DNA from: JACMLD01 sp038207265
Lineage (GTDB): Bacteria > Bacteroidota > Bacteroidia > Chitinophagales > Chitinophagaceae
NCBI GenBank assembly: GCA_038207265.1
Contig: JBBQZZ010000006.1
Location: 186,001-250,000 of the forward strand
Direction of reading: 5' to 3'
DNA: 64,000 nucleotides
In this document: piece by piece, positions 24,388 to 34,053 of the stretch
How the letters are laid out: each line of letters begins with the position of its first letter
How positions within the stretch are numbered: position 1 is the first letter of the stretch
Notes under the pieces: model-generated
What the model saw: only the letters and a program-made list of their open reading frames with translations
Databases searched by the model: none
Told to the model about the DNA's origin: nothing
Position numbers and translations under genes: made by a program

Positions 24388-25404
24388 TTACTCTATTTCC
24401 ACCATTCCCTTGATAACACCGGTCGCAGGTTTCAGCCAGCTATCAAAAACGCTGGCCAGCTTTTCAAACTTTACGCGATGTGTGATATAGGTAGCGGGAT
24501 CAATTCTTTTATCTTTTATTGCATTTATTACCTGTACAAAATCTTCCCGGTTTGCATTGCGGCTACTCATCAATGTCGATTCCCGCTTATGAAATTCAGG
24601 ATGACTGAATATGAGTTCTTCTTTCTGTAAACCAATCAACACATACCTTCCACCATGGGCCAGCCATTGCAGGGCATTATTGATGGCTTTTTGATTGCCG
24701 GTGCAATCAATCATTACGGTGGGCATACCGCCGTTGGTAATTTCGATCAAACGTTCACTTACATTATCTTTGGATGCATTGATAGTGTGATGAATGAGCA
24801 GTTTGTCTTTACAAAATTGCAGTCGTTCATCATTTACATCCATCGCAATTACCTGCGCGCCGGCAATTCCTGCAAATTCCATGGTACCCAGCCCGATGGG
24901 GCCCGCACCTATAATGAGTACAAATTCATCGTTCATGATATTGGCGCGGCGCACACCATGTGCACCAATAGCAAGCGGCTCAACCAACATAAGTTCATCA
25001 TAATCCAGGCCATTGGATTTTATCAATGACTGAGAAGGTACAGATAAATATTCCAGCATACCACCATCAATATGTACTCCACAAACTTTCAATTGAACGC
25101 AACAGTTGGGTTTACCATTCCTGCAGGCTATACATTCTCCGCAATTAAAATAAGGGATGAAGGTGAGTGCCTCACCCGGAACAAATCCATCCGCATTATC
25201 TGCATCAATTAAATCTCCGGCCAGTTCATGGCCCAGTATCCGGGGATAATTAAAATAAGGTTGTGTTCCTTCATAGGCATGTAAATCCGTTCCGCAAATA
25301 CCAATGCGTTTGATTTTAATAATGGCATGACCCGGCTTTACTACGGGAGCAGGCGCATCGCTGTATTCAAAAACGCCGGGCTTTATACAGGTGAGTATTT
25401 TCAT
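24388..25404 (-). CDS. Zinc-dependent alcohol dehydrogenase, LgoD/L-galactonate-5-dehydrogenase-like
   Basis: Medium-chain dehydrogenase of 338 aa, cytoplasmic. GICGTDLHAYEG (catalytic zinc Cys and following Asp), LGHELAG (His-Glu) and the structural-zinc cysteines in CGECIACRNGKPNCC are intact, followed by the NAD-binding GAGPIGLG near residue 165. It resembles E. coli LgoD strongly, including GVHIDGGMLEYLSVP and FSHPEFHKRESTLMSSRNA. L-galactonate and L-fuconate are close relatives, so it could oxidise fuconate, galactonate or fucose-derived alcohols. Its position between two fucosidase genes, with gaps of 25 and 15 bp, ties it to the fucose side of the locus. Confidence 0.84.
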   Translation of the reverse strand: MKILTCIKPGVFEYSDAPAPVVKPGHAIIKIKRIGICGTDLHAYEGTQPYFNYPRILGHELAGDLIDADNADGFVPGEALTFIPYFNCGECIACRNGKPNCCVQLKVCGVHIDGGMLEYLSVPSQSLIKSNGLDYDELMLVEPLAIGAHGVRRANIMNDEFVLIIGAGPIGLGTMEFAGIAGAQVIAMDVNDERLQFCKDKLLIHHTINASKDNVSERLIEITNGGMPTVMIDCTGNQKAINNALQWLAHGGRYVLIGLQKEELIFSHPEFHKRESTLMSSRNANREDFVQVINAIKDKRIDPATYITHRVKFEKLASVFDSWLKPATGVIKGMVEIE

Positions 25405-25419
25405 GAAACTAACCAGTTA

Positions 25420-26889
25420 TTATTTTTTGAAACTTATCTTATACACTACCGCATTCTCTGACGGATAATTTTTCAGCGGCTTTATCTGCAGCGCTTCCGG
25501 TTGCTGTGTCCAGTTTATTTTCTCATTGCTACCCAGCAATTCAATTGTATTGATGGTACCGTTACCCGATTTTATGCCCAATGATTTTATAACGGTATTG
25601 GATAGTGGCACACCGAGTGCAATCGCGTATAATGTATCGCCTTTAGTAGTGAAGCGAATGTCTTGTGCCGTAAATGGCTTTTTCTGATCAGAGAAACTTC
25701 CGCTGGCAGACTCTGTCGGTCCTTCGCCAAATATTTTCCAGGGGCGGGTACCATAAATGGATGCTCCATTTACATCCAGCCATTTGCCGGTTCCCAATAA
25801 GGTTTGCGTTTCTTCATCGGTGATGGTACCATCAGGTCTAGGACCAATGTTCAATAAGAGGTTCCCGTTCTTGCTAACAATATCCGCGAGATTCGTTATA
25901 ACATACTGAGCATTTTTAAATGTATTGCCACTTGCATAACCCCAGGAGTTATTCCCGATTGCATCATCTGTTTGCCAGGCCAGTTTACGAATACCAGCCA
26001 GCTTGCCACGTTCAACATCCAACACAGCTGCTTCAGCAGGAAAAGAAATATTTTTATAATTTATGGCAACCCCCTGGTTCCATTCCAATCCCTTATTATA
26101 ATAAAATGATGCAAACGATTTACGGTACGGATCCATAGCGGGTTGTTCTATCCACCAATCAAACCAAAACAATTGGGGATGGTAATTATTAACCAGTTCA
26201 GTATTGCGCAATAACCAATCATTCATGTATTCGGGAGAAGGTGTTTCATTTTCCTCGCGTGCAGGTCCATAGAAATCGGCATAGGCAGGATCAAGCACAT
26301 CCGATTCAAACTTCCGTCCGCCATTCATAAAAAACCAATGTTCTATTCGGTGAGAAGATAAACCGAAAACCAAACCCTGTTTGCGTACTTCATTGGCCAG
26401 TTCTCCAATGATATCGCGGTGCGGTCCCATTTCAAACGCGTTCCATCTTGACAATGCGGTTTTATACATCGCAAAGCCATCATGATGTTCTGCCACCGGC
26501 ACTATATATTTAGCACCTGCTTTTTTAAACAACATCACCCATTGTGCGGGGTCAAATTTTTCAGCCTTAAATTTTGGAATAAAGTCCTTGTAACCAAATT
26601 TATTTTGCGTGCCATATGTTTCCACATGGTGTTTGAATTCTTTGCTATCCTTCAGGTACATCTGTCGCGGATACCATTCTGAACCATATGCGGGTACAGA
26701 ATAAACGCCCCAGTGAATAAAAATTCCAAACTTGGCATCCCGGAACCAATCGGGTACCTGGTATTTTTTTAATGACTCCCAGGTGGGCTGATATCGTTCC
26801 TGCGCATAAATTTTACTGCCGTATTCAATTGAAAAAAATAAAATACATGTAAGTAGCATCCATTTTTTCATGTTCGAATTTTTATTCAT
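25420..26889 (-). CDS. GH29 alpha-L-fucosidase, secreted
   Basis: Exported enzyme of 489 aa with a signal peptide (MLLTCILFFSIEYGSKIYAQ). The GH29 catalytic domain runs from WFRDAKFGIFIHWGVYSVP (residues 48-66) through VPVAEHHDGFAMY (131-142) to QLFWFDWW, where Asp244 is the probable nucleophile. A C-terminal beta-sandwich begins near residue 385 with SGSFSDQKKPFTAQDIRF. It is a retaining fucosidase that removes terminal L-fucose, and the sandwich-containing architecture is of the usual length. It precedes the LgoD-like gene by 15 bp. A second ATG six codons downstream is also acceptable. Confidence 0.93.
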   Translation of the reverse strand: MNKNSNMKKWMLLTCILFFSIEYGSKIYAQERYQPTWESLKKYQVPDWFRDAKFGIFIHWGVYSVPAYGSEWYPRQMYLKDSKEFKHHVETYGTQNKFGYKDFIPKFKAEKFDPAQWVMLFKKAGAKYIVPVAEHHDGFAMYKTALSRWNAFEMGPHRDIIGELANEVRKQGLVFGLSSHRIEHWFFMNGGRKFESDVLDPAYADFYGPAREENETPSPEYMNDWLLRNTELVNNYHPQLFWFDWWIEQPAMDPYRKSFASFYYNKGLEWNQGVAINYKNISFPAEAAVLDVERGKLAGIRKLAWQTDDAIGNNSWGYASGNTFKNAQYVITNLADIVSKNGNLLLNIGPRPDGTITDEETQTLLGTGKWLDVNGASIYGTRPWKIFGEGPTESASGSFSDQKKPFTAQDIRFTTKGDTLYAIALGVPLSNTVIKSLGIKSGNGTINTIELLGSNEKINWTQQPEALQIKPLKNYPSENAVVYKISFKK

Positions 26890-27079
26890 TAGAAAATAAA
26901 GTCTGCGCTGTGAAGAATACTAATGTATTTCTGATAGGTTTATGATAACAGACAGATTGCCATGCAATGGTACAAAAAGATTCATTGCGCTGTTGAAACT
27001 ATTTCCAATTGACAGCTGCAATAGAAAATAATAAGTCCCGGCTTCAATGTACCAGCTTTTTGTGGGCAACGCTTTAAAT

Positions 27080-28726
27080 TTATTTCAATAGCAAAACTTT
27101 TTTACCCGATAACCTTCTGACAGTAAGTAAGCCACCAGCCTTCATTGGCATCCATTCGTATCCTTCACCTTCTTTATTTTCTTTTAGTGCAAGGGTTCCC
27201 AATAAAACAGCAGAAGGTTTTTTTGCAAGACTTATTTTTTCCATACCGGTAGAATCAAATGTGCGGTAGAATAATTTCACTTTGGCACTATCAACATTAT
27301 CAAAATTCAGGAATATAAATTTTTTAAATTTGCCTGCGTAATCTGCCTGTTGTACAATTGAAGTAGAAGATAAAATATGATCCTCACCCGGCGGTGCTAA
27401 TTGTGGTATCGCATCCATTGCCCGCAGGTAATGTCGTACATAATCACCATATCCGTCTGTAAGCCAGGGTTCGTCCTGCGGAAAACGATTCTTACCATCA
27501 AAGTCCACCATATACGTGGCCCAATTTAATTCCCGTATTGCGTTTTCATATAAAGTACTGTCCCCCGATAAACTTACATACAACAATTCATCAGCGGCCT
27601 GCCTTGAAGAATGACTGTTTGCCGGTGTCTGGTAAACAGTTTGTTCATTGGTAACTATAACGCCGTATTTTTTCCATTTTTCATTGGCAAAATTTTTATG
27701 TACCCAAGAGATAATTTTCATCACATCATTCTTCCAGTCCGGAAAATAGTTGCGGTGTTCCATGATATACCGCGCAAAAGTCATGGCATTGATTTGTGTT
27801 TCGCTCCACCAGTCAACATCTTCAAAAAAAGGGCCCCATTTATTTTCTTTCATCGGAAAATGCTTCATCCAGTTCAATATAGTATTGAAACTTTGCTGGT
27901 AAGCATCCCTTTTACCCACTTTTAAATCTGAGAGGACAGAAAAAAGTTGCAGTGCAGGGGCCCAGTTACTGGTATAACCTGCGGTATCAATCCAGGTTCC
28001 GGTAAAATCATGATTGCGCAGCAGCACCGTCTCGCCGGTAGACACATTTACTTTAAATGGCAAAGGCGAATAATTGATATTTCCTTCCTTTACATGCGCA
28101 GATAATGTATTGGCAATTTTTATGGCAGCATCCAGGTAAAGATTGTTTTCATTCACATTGAAAGCCGAACTCATTTTATACAGGTGCACCAGTTCCAATG
28201 CAAAGGATGCTGCCTTATCTGGTTGAGTAACATCTTTTCCTGCACGCATATCACCATCATACATTCCTGAATAGATATAACTGTTATATGGAAAGGGAAG
28301 ATTTGGCCATTGGCAATTTGACGGTGATAATCCATGCGTAAGATAATAGTCGGCAATAAAAGCCATGTTCCCTTTGATCCTTTCATTGCCGCTGAATGGA
28401 TAATACAAACGCCAGGATGAAAGCGCCATGGCAAACTGGTCGCCGCCAATACCACGCGGATCATTAAACGCAGGGTTCCAAACCTGGTGATTCATATAAT
28501 AAGGAAGCCCGTTCATGTCCCTGCGCATGGTATCCCAGAAGTTCCAGACCAGGCCAATTATATGTCCATACGATTTTCCGGGGCTTTCATTGTACCAGGG
28601 AATAATTTTTCCAGCTTTATCTGTCTGAATAGGATGGTAGATAAGCACTTCCTTTTTTTGTGCCGGGAGATTGATGGTAACAAAATACAAACAAACAATA
28701 ACAAATAATTTGGATAGAGAGGACAT
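27080..28726 (-). CDS. Secreted protein of unknown function, possible (alpha/alpha)-barrel glycosidase or lyase
   Basis: I do not recognise this 548-aa protein. It has a signal peptide (LFVIVCLYFVTINLPAQ, cleavage near 22). The middle 350 residues are rich in Trp and aromatic helices (SYGHIIGLVWNFWDTM, FAMALSSWRLYYPF, WGPFFEDVDWWSETQINAMTF), resembling the (alpha/alpha)n barrels of glycosidases and polysaccharide lyases. Acidic candidates include FFEDVDWWSE and the DGYGDYVRHYLRAMDAIP segment. The C-terminal ~100 residues are beta-rich (FLNFDNVDSAKVKLFYRTFD). Its place 190 bp upstream of the GH29 gene suggests action on the same glycan. Function is otherwise open. Confidence 0.6.
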   Translation of the reverse strand: MSSLSKLFVIVCLYFVTINLPAQKKEVLIYHPIQTDKAGKIIPWYNESPGKSYGHIIGLVWNFWDTMRRDMNGLPYYMNHQVWNPAFNDPRGIGGDQFAMALSSWRLYYPFSGNERIKGNMAFIADYYLTHGLSPSNCQWPNLPFPYNSYIYSGMYDGDMRAGKDVTQPDKAASFALELVHLYKMSSAFNVNENNLYLDAAIKIANTLSAHVKEGNINYSPLPFKVNVSTGETVLLRNHDFTGTWIDTAGYTSNWAPALQLFSVLSDLKVGKRDAYQQSFNTILNWMKHFPMKENKWGPFFEDVDWWSETQINAMTFARYIMEHRNYFPDWKNDVMKIISWVHKNFANEKWKKYGVIVTNEQTVYQTPANSHSSRQAADELLYVSLSGDSTLYENAIRELNWATYMVDFDGKNRFPQDEPWLTDGYGDYVRHYLRAMDAIPQLAPPGEDHILSSTSIVQQADYAGKFKKFIFLNFDNVDSAKVKLFYRTFDSTGMEKISLAKKPSAVLLGTLALKENKEGEGYEWMPMKAGGLLTVRRLSGKKVLLLK

Positions 28727-28739
28727 GGCGTGGTTTTTT

Positions 28740-28769
28740 CAAATATAATTTATTGGCAATTAAATTCAA
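28740..28769 (-). promoter_or_regulatory. Candidate promoter of the 27080-28726 gene
   Basis: On the minus strand TATATTTG (28747-28740) matches the -7 consensus exactly, and TTGA lies 18 bp upstream as a weak -33 box. The predicted transcription start is only about 8 bp before the ATG, so the leader would be very short. Confidence 0.4.
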
Positions 28770-29011
28770 GCGGATTAATTCCAATGCAGCTTTTACCGGC
28801 AATAGCGATTAACCAACTTATCCTTACATTTCCAGCACTCACTCATCAACCCGGCAGGCTACTTGTAATAATAATCTGGCGGGAAAACAGTACCCGCTGG
28901 CAGGAAACAGGCCAATTCAAATTCACTGTTTTGATTAGCACGTTTTTTGACGTTTTATAAACAGTAATTGACGGCAATTTTGATTAATATAGCAGATTAA
29001 ATAAAACAAAC

Positions 29012-29623
29012 ATGAAAAATAGCCTGATGGTTTTGTCTCTCATTTTATCAGTACCTGTATTTGCGCAGTTAACGGTTACTGAACAGTTTCAGAAAATAGC
29101 TACCGTTCAGCAGGCACAACAATATATTGATGCCAATAAACCACTTAAACCCACAATACTTAAATTGTCTTATGGAAAAGATTCTTCGTTGATTGAAAAA
29201 AGACTTCTTCGCCAGAACAAAGGAGATATCTTTTCAGTTGGGTATGTAACCTATAAGGTACTGGAAGCGGAAGAAACCGTTAATTACCGCGCCAATTATA
29301 TATTTTTGGATGGCTCTTCCCTATCACCGCAACAAGTGGATAGTCTTAAAAAATTAATCGTTCAAAAAGCAAATGCGGGTACATCATTTGAACAGCTTTC
29401 TGATCAATTCACCATGGATGGCAATACCACGCATGGCGATACTGGTTGGTTTTTTGGCGAGGAAATGATGCCCAAAGAATTCCAGGAAGCAGTTAAGAAT
29501 CACAAGCTGGGTGAAATATTTTTTGTGGATGTATCAGATAAACAGTGGCACTATATTGTTAAGAAATCTTATGAAGACCAGGTTAAAAAAGACATTACCG
29601 TTCTGAGATCCAATGGAAGGTAA
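29012..29623 (+). CDS. Secreted parvulin-type peptidyl-prolyl isomerase
   Basis: Exported protein of 203 aa with a short signal peptide (LMVLSLILSVPVFAQ, cleavage near 19). Residues about 85-185 form a rotamase domain: NYRANYIFLDGSSLSPQQVD, FEQLSDQFTMDGNTTHGDTGWFFGEEMMP, and a C-terminal FFVDVSDKQWHYIVKK. The GDxGWF-type motif marks PpiC/SurA relatives. It would act as a periplasmic folding helper, perhaps for outer-membrane proteins. It stands alone on the plus strand and ends in a strong hairpin shared with the convergent dehydrogenase gene. The length is short, with a single rotamase domain and no chaperone arm. Confidence 0.84.
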   Translation: MKNSLMVLSLILSVPVFAQLTVTEQFQKIATVQQAQQYIDANKPLKPTILKLSYGKDSSLIEKRLLRQNKGDIFSVGYVTYKVLEAEETVNYRANYIFLDGSSLSPQQVDSLKKLIVQKANAGTSFEQLSDQFTMDGNTTHGDTGWFFGEEMMPKEFQEAVKNHKLGEIFFVDVSDKQWHYIVKKSYEDQVKKDITVLRSNGR

Positions 29624-29668
29624 TGACCAGGTGTTTGAGAATATTTTTACTACCCCGGATATATACAA

Positions 29669-29697
29669 AAAGGCAATGGCGTTTAACCATTGCCTTT
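29669..29697. terminator. Bidirectional rho-independent terminator
   Basis: A perfect 11-bp stem (AAAGGCAATGG pairing with CCATTGCCTTT) encloses the 7-nt loop CGTTTAA. The A-run on one side and T-run on the other let it work on both strands. It lies between the convergent parvulin and sugar dehydrogenase genes. Confidence 0.85.
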
Positions 29698-29716
29698 ATT
29701 AATTTAATTATCAATT

Positions 29717-32638
29717 TTATTTGCCAGCAACCGAAGTTTTTGCTGAACCGGTATTTTTAAACGTGATGTCAACCGCCTGCATCACAACTTTATCATTACC
29801 TGCTTTTTCATTCCTGAAAACGAAATAGATGTTGTGAAATCCCTGTGTTGCTGCAACAGGTGCCGAGGTTTGAACATTCATCATCTTCATGATTGCGTCA
29901 AAATCTATTTTAGGGGGGGCTTTGGGTGCGCCGGCTTTTGCTCCTGGTTTATCTCTTGATTTAGCATTGTCGGGCCCACCCATAAATTTCCTGAAATCAA
30001 AATCTTTTGAGACAACCGTATCGGTTTTACCAATGAGCTGACCGTCTGGTTTATCAAGATGTACTTCAATTACACCTCCCACCGCACCAGACCTCGGTTG
30101 TGCCTGCACGGTAAATTGAATTTCCTTAATACCGGTAAGATCAATATTCTTATACCCGAGATATGAATCATCTCCCTTCATATAAAAAGCTACGACCGGT
30201 GTAGTCACCAGTTGTGCACCTTTATTTTCATCTGCCAGTTGCGGATTTACAGATGGATTTCTAAGCGCAACGATGTTTTCTGTTGAAAGACCGGGTACAG
30301 CATTGTTTCCTTTATCTGTATAAGCGGCTCTTAACAAATAACCTCCTTTGCCATTTTCACCAGCCGGAACTTTTGTGGTAAATGTTCCGGTCATTGGAAT
30401 ATTAGATGAAGTGATTTGCTTCTGTGAAAGACTCAAAATATATTTCACCATCGTCTCTGCCTGCTTTTGGGATAACTTGGGATGCGCTGCCATGGCATGC
30501 TGTCCCCAAACTCCGCCACCCCCATGTATAACTTTTGCAGACAAATTAGCTACTGCTGCAGGATCTGCTTTATATTTTTCCGCCACATCTTTATAAGCAG
30601 GACCAACAGATGTTTTGCTAATCATGTGGCAGGATTTACAATCATTGGAATTAATAAGATAAAGACCCGCAGAAAATCCAGTTCTTTCATCAGCAGCGCG
30701 GTGATTCTGTGCTATTGCAATGGGATCAAAACCTTCTGGTACATAATCAAAATTAACCGCAACCATATCGGGTTTTATTTTGCCATCGGCTAAACTTCCA
30801 TCTTCTTTATCTTTTACGGAAATGGTATACGCCAGCGGCGCATTGGCAAAAAAGAATGACTTGTTACCGTTGCTGATATCAACCGCAACCTGCGGAGGAT
30901 CATTGCCGGCTTTTAGTTCTATTGTTTTACTGTTGGCTTCTCCCTTTGAATCAGTAACTGTTAATGCAGCGGTATAACTTCCGGGTTGATCCAATGTTAT
31001 GCTTCCTTCTGGTTGTGTAAATGTCTTCACTACTTTATCTCCCGAACTGATCTTCCATTCGTATTTCAATGCGTCCTTATCATATTTATCAAAATCAACT
31101 GTTCCCTTTGACGATAGATTTACAGTAAATGGAATGGCACCCGCAGTTTTATCTGCCGTTGCTTGTACAGAAGGTTTCCGGTTACCGGAGTTGTACTCAA
31201 TGCGTACCAGCGCTGAATTATCATTGCCCCTGAACCAGGATGATCCATATTCTAATGCATACAAATCACCTTCCGGACCAAACTTCATATCAAGCGTGCT
31301 GCTGAAATTCTCCTTTGGCATAAATTGCTCCATTGATTTATAATTACCCTGTTCATCCATTGAAATAGACATAATCCATCCGCGCATGAAATCAGTTACC
31401 AGCCACTTGCCTTCATAATAATCAGGAAAAGGCCTTGCTGCATTTTTGAAATCTGCCTTGCGGAATACCGGACCGCCCGTTGCACTTCTTCCTGAGCTTC
31501 CTACCAGTTTAAAGGTATCAGACTGCGCATAAGGATACCAGATGAATGCTTTTTGCGCGGGTGGTAATTCTTTTAACCCGGTATTGTTTCTCGAATTATT
31601 GACAGGATGAGCCGGATCAAAAGCCGGTCCGAACACCGTATCAACATAATTATATTTTGTATAGGGAATATTGTCGCCAATAAAATAGGGCCATCCAAAG
31701 AATCCCGCTTTCCTGGCCTGGTTGAATTCATCATAACCTCTTGCACCGAACTTTGTATCTTCTGATGCATCGGGACCCACTTCACCCCAATAAATAAAAC
31801 CTGTTTTAGAATCAATGGAAACGCGCCATGGATTTCGGTCTCCCATTACATAAATTTCAGGACGTGTTTTATCTGTTCCTTTTGGAAAAAGATTTCCTTC
31901 CGGTATGGTATAACTGCCATCGTTCTCAGGGTGAATGCGCAAAATTTTACCACGCAGATCATTTGTGTTTCCTGCACTGCGTTGATCATCCCAGCTTTCG
32001 CGACCTACTCTTTCATCTAAATCGGAGGTGCCGGAAATGGGGTTGGCGGTATTGTTACCAACTGTCATGTATAAATTACCTTCACCATCAAAGACCATAC
32101 CCCCACCTGTATGACAACATACTTCGCGTTGAGTTGGAACTTCGAGGATAACTTTCTTCGTGGCTGCGTATAATGAATCATCGCGTAGTTCCCAACGGGC
32201 AAGCACATGTTTTTTTTCAACCGGGTCAGCGTAATAAAGATAAACCCAATGATTCTCGTCGTATTTCGGGTGAACCACTATTCCAATTAATCCTTCCTCC
32301 GCCTCGCTCACTACGCCTTCCTTACTGGTATACTTAGTGTTTACCGGAATAGTGGCCACCAATTTCATTTGGTTGGTTTTTAAATTAAAGGATTTCAGTC
32401 CTCCCTTTCGTTCAATGATAAAAACATGACCATCGTTGGTGAAACTCATTTCCATGGGTTCATCCATGCCTTCTGTCAGCACCACTTTGGTAAATCGGTT
32501 TTCTTCAGGAGTTTCACTGGAAGACACGGTTGCATCTGCCTGCTTTGGATTGCAGGAAGAAAACATGTTAGCGGTCAGCGCCAGGAGGCAAAAGAATAGT
32601 AAAATTGATTTTGATTGATAAACAATTTGTTTTGGCAT
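29717..32638 (-). CDS. Lipoprotein: PQQ-type sugar dehydrogenase, PKD, cytochrome c and carbohydrate-binding-like fusion
   Basis: Multi-domain lipoprotein of 973 aa with lipobox SSC at about residue 29. Residues about 45-490 form a GSDH-type beta propeller (EPMEMSFTNDGHVFIIERKGG, CCHTGGGMVFDGEGNLYMTVGNN, GDRNPWRVSIDSKTG). A PKD-like domain follows (YEWKISSGDKVVKTF, GSYTAALTVTDSKGEA). A cytochrome c domain has the heme motif CKSCH near residue 665, with GGGGVWGQHAMAAHPKLS following. The C-terminal ~200 residues are beta-rich (YLGYKNIDLTGIKEIQF), resembling ThuA/CBM6-associated modules. It would oxidise a sugar at the cell envelope and pass electrons to heme. The substrate is unknown and PQQ supply is not visible here. 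Confidence 0.85.
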   Translation of the reverse strand: MPKQIVYQSKSILLFFCLLALTANMFSSCNPKQADATVSSSETPEENRFTKVVLTEGMDEPMEMSFTNDGHVFIIERKGGLKSFNLKTNQMKLVATIPVNTKYTSKEGVVSEAEEGLIGIVVHPKYDENHWVYLYYADPVEKKHVLARWELRDDSLYAATKKVILEVPTQREVCCHTGGGMVFDGEGNLYMTVGNNTANPISGTSDLDERVGRESWDDQRSAGNTNDLRGKILRIHPENDGSYTIPEGNLFPKGTDKTRPEIYVMGDRNPWRVSIDSKTGFIYWGEVGPDASEDTKFGARGYDEFNQARKAGFFGWPYFIGDNIPYTKYNYVDTVFGPAFDPAHPVNNSRNNTGLKELPPAQKAFIWYPYAQSDTFKLVGSSGRSATGGPVFRKADFKNAARPFPDYYEGKWLVTDFMRGWIMSISMDEQGNYKSMEQFMPKENFSSTLDMKFGPEGDLYALEYGSSWFRGNDNSALVRIEYNSGNRKPSVQATADKTAGAIPFTVNLSSKGTVDFDKYDKDALKYEWKISSGDKVVKTFTQPEGSITLDQPGSYTAALTVTDSKGEANSKTIELKAGNDPPQVAVDISNGNKSFFFANAPLAYTISVKDKEDGSLADGKIKPDMVAVNFDYVPEGFDPIAIAQNHRAADERTGFSAGLYLINSNDCKSCHMISKTSVGPAYKDVAEKYKADPAAVANLSAKVIHGGGGVWGQHAMAAHPKLSQKQAETMVKYILSLSQKQITSSNIPMTGTFTTKVPAGENGKGGYLLRAAYTDKGNNAVPGLSTENIVALRNPSVNPQLADENKGAQLVTTPVVAFYMKGDDSYLGYKNIDLTGIKEIQFTVQAQPRSGAVGGVIEVHLDKPDGQLIGKTDTVVSKDFDFRKFMGGPDNAKSRDKPGAKAGAPKAPPKIDFDAIMKMMNVQTSAPVAATQGFHNIYFVFRNEKAGNDKVVMQAVDITFKNTGSAKTSVAGK

Positions 32639-32959
32639 ACAATAGCGTTAGCGTGAATGATGTTTATTAGAAAGCTGGGAAGTTTGTGACCTCGCAATTT
32701 ATCCGCTTATCAAATGTCTGCAAAATAAAAGCGACGACCGCCGGAAAAACTGCGACAAAAGGGGTGGCCATCCTGTTTACCAGATCTTTTTTGTTGCGCC
32801 GATTATTTAAATAATGACCCGAAAGAAATAGTAGGAATTTACAACGAAATTCAGGGATAATAAATGGGCATTATCTATGCTTCGACACAATACAATCGCA
32901 ACAATTATTTTCAAACCGCTGATCGTTTGAATAGTGGGGTCTCACTCCAGATTATTAAT
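32639..32959. other. Intergenic stretch with no recognisable feature
   Basis: This 321-bp gap upstream of the sugar dehydrogenase fusion gene holds no ORF of note on either strand, and no exact TAnnTTTG box, palindrome or hairpin was found. Confidence 0.6.
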
Positions 32960-33976
32960 CTATTTATAGGGATCAATGGGAACTATTTTTCCTTGTTCGT
33001 CATAAGTAAGTTCAGTGATTTTTATCGAACGAAGATGAGTAATGCCTTTACTCAAACAGGAATCATGATAAAATAAATACCATTTTTCATTGAAGGCACA
33101 AATAGAGTGGTGCGATGTCCATCCAACTACGGGATTCAGAATGCGGCCCTGGTAAGTAAAAGGTCCATATGGACTGTCGCCAATTGCATAACAAATAAAA
33201 TGAGTGTCCCCCGTTGAATAAGAAAAATAATATTTCCCATTGTATTTGTGCATCCACGGTGCTTCAAAAAATCTTCTTTTCCTGTCTCCCGCTAAAAGTG
33301 CGTTGCCAGATTCATCCAAAATAATTATCTCCCCCGGCGTTTCCGCAAACTGTTTCATATCGTCGGAAAGCAATGCCACTTTGGATCCCAGTGCCGGTTC
33401 ATTTGAAGCCGGTTCTCTATGATTTTCATTATATAAGTTGTTTCTATATTTCTGCATTTGTCCGCCCCAAATACCGCCGAAATACATATAAGATTTTCCA
33501 TCATCATCAGAAAATACCGCGGGGTCAATTGAATAACTGCCTCTGATTGGCTCTAATTCAGGCGTAAAAGGTCCGGCAGGTGAATCTCCTGACGCCACCC
33601 CAATCTGAAATATTCCATCCGATCTTTTTGCGGGAAAATAAAAATAATATTTCCCGTCTTTATATGCCGCATCGGGCGCCCACATTTGCTTTTGCGCCCA
33701 GGGTACATCTTTTACATGCAGTACAACGCCATGATCCTTTACGGTTGCTCCGGGAAAATCCATTGATAGAACATGGTAATCCTCCATTGCGAAATGGCTA
33801 CCTATATCATCAAATGGAATATTTGCTTCTATGTCATGCGATAAATAGAGATAAAGTTTTCCATCAAAAACATGAGCAGATGGATCTGCTGTATAGATAC
33901 TCCTGATAATTGGTTCTGAGATGGACCTTTTATTTAAATCTTCAAAATCGATATGGCTGATATTTTTTTCCGGCAT
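32960..33976 (-). CDS. GH43 family glycoside hydrolase, cytoplasmic
   Basis: Five-bladed propeller glycosidase of 338 aa without a signal peptide, so probably cytoplasmic. The three acidic catalytic residues are visible: Asp in IYTADPSAHVFDGKLYLY (residues 27-44), Asp in YSIDPAVFSDDDGKSYMYFG, and Glu in FFEAPWMHKYNGKYYF. WAPDAAYKDGKYYFYFP is typical of GH43 subfamilies acting on xylo- or arabino-oligosaccharides. The gene lies 77 bp downstream of a GPH-type sugar symporter, indicating that imported oligosaccharides are its substrates. Exact specificity (beta-xylosidase, alpha-arabinofuranosidase or exo-galactanase) cannot be read from the sequence. Confidence 0.9.
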   Translation of the reverse strand: MPEKNISHIDFEDLNKRSISEPIIRSIYTADPSAHVFDGKLYLYLSHDIEANIPFDDIGSHFAMEDYHVLSMDFPGATVKDHGVVLHVKDVPWAQKQMWAPDAAYKDGKYYFYFPAKRSDGIFQIGVASGDSPAGPFTPELEPIRGSYSIDPAVFSDDDGKSYMYFGGIWGGQMQKYRNNLYNENHREPASNEPALGSKVALLSDDMKQFAETPGEIIILDESGNALLAGDRKRRFFEAPWMHKYNGKYYFSYSTGDTHFICYAIGDSPYGPFTYQGRILNPVVGWTSHHSICAFNEKWYLFYHDSCLSKGITHLRSIKITELTYDEQGKIVPIDPYK

Positions 33977-34053
33977 GGTTTATTGTCCGCAAAGAGTGCG
34001 ATTTTATTGTTTTAAATTATTTTCCAGCTAAAAGATTTCTTCATCATTGCTGT

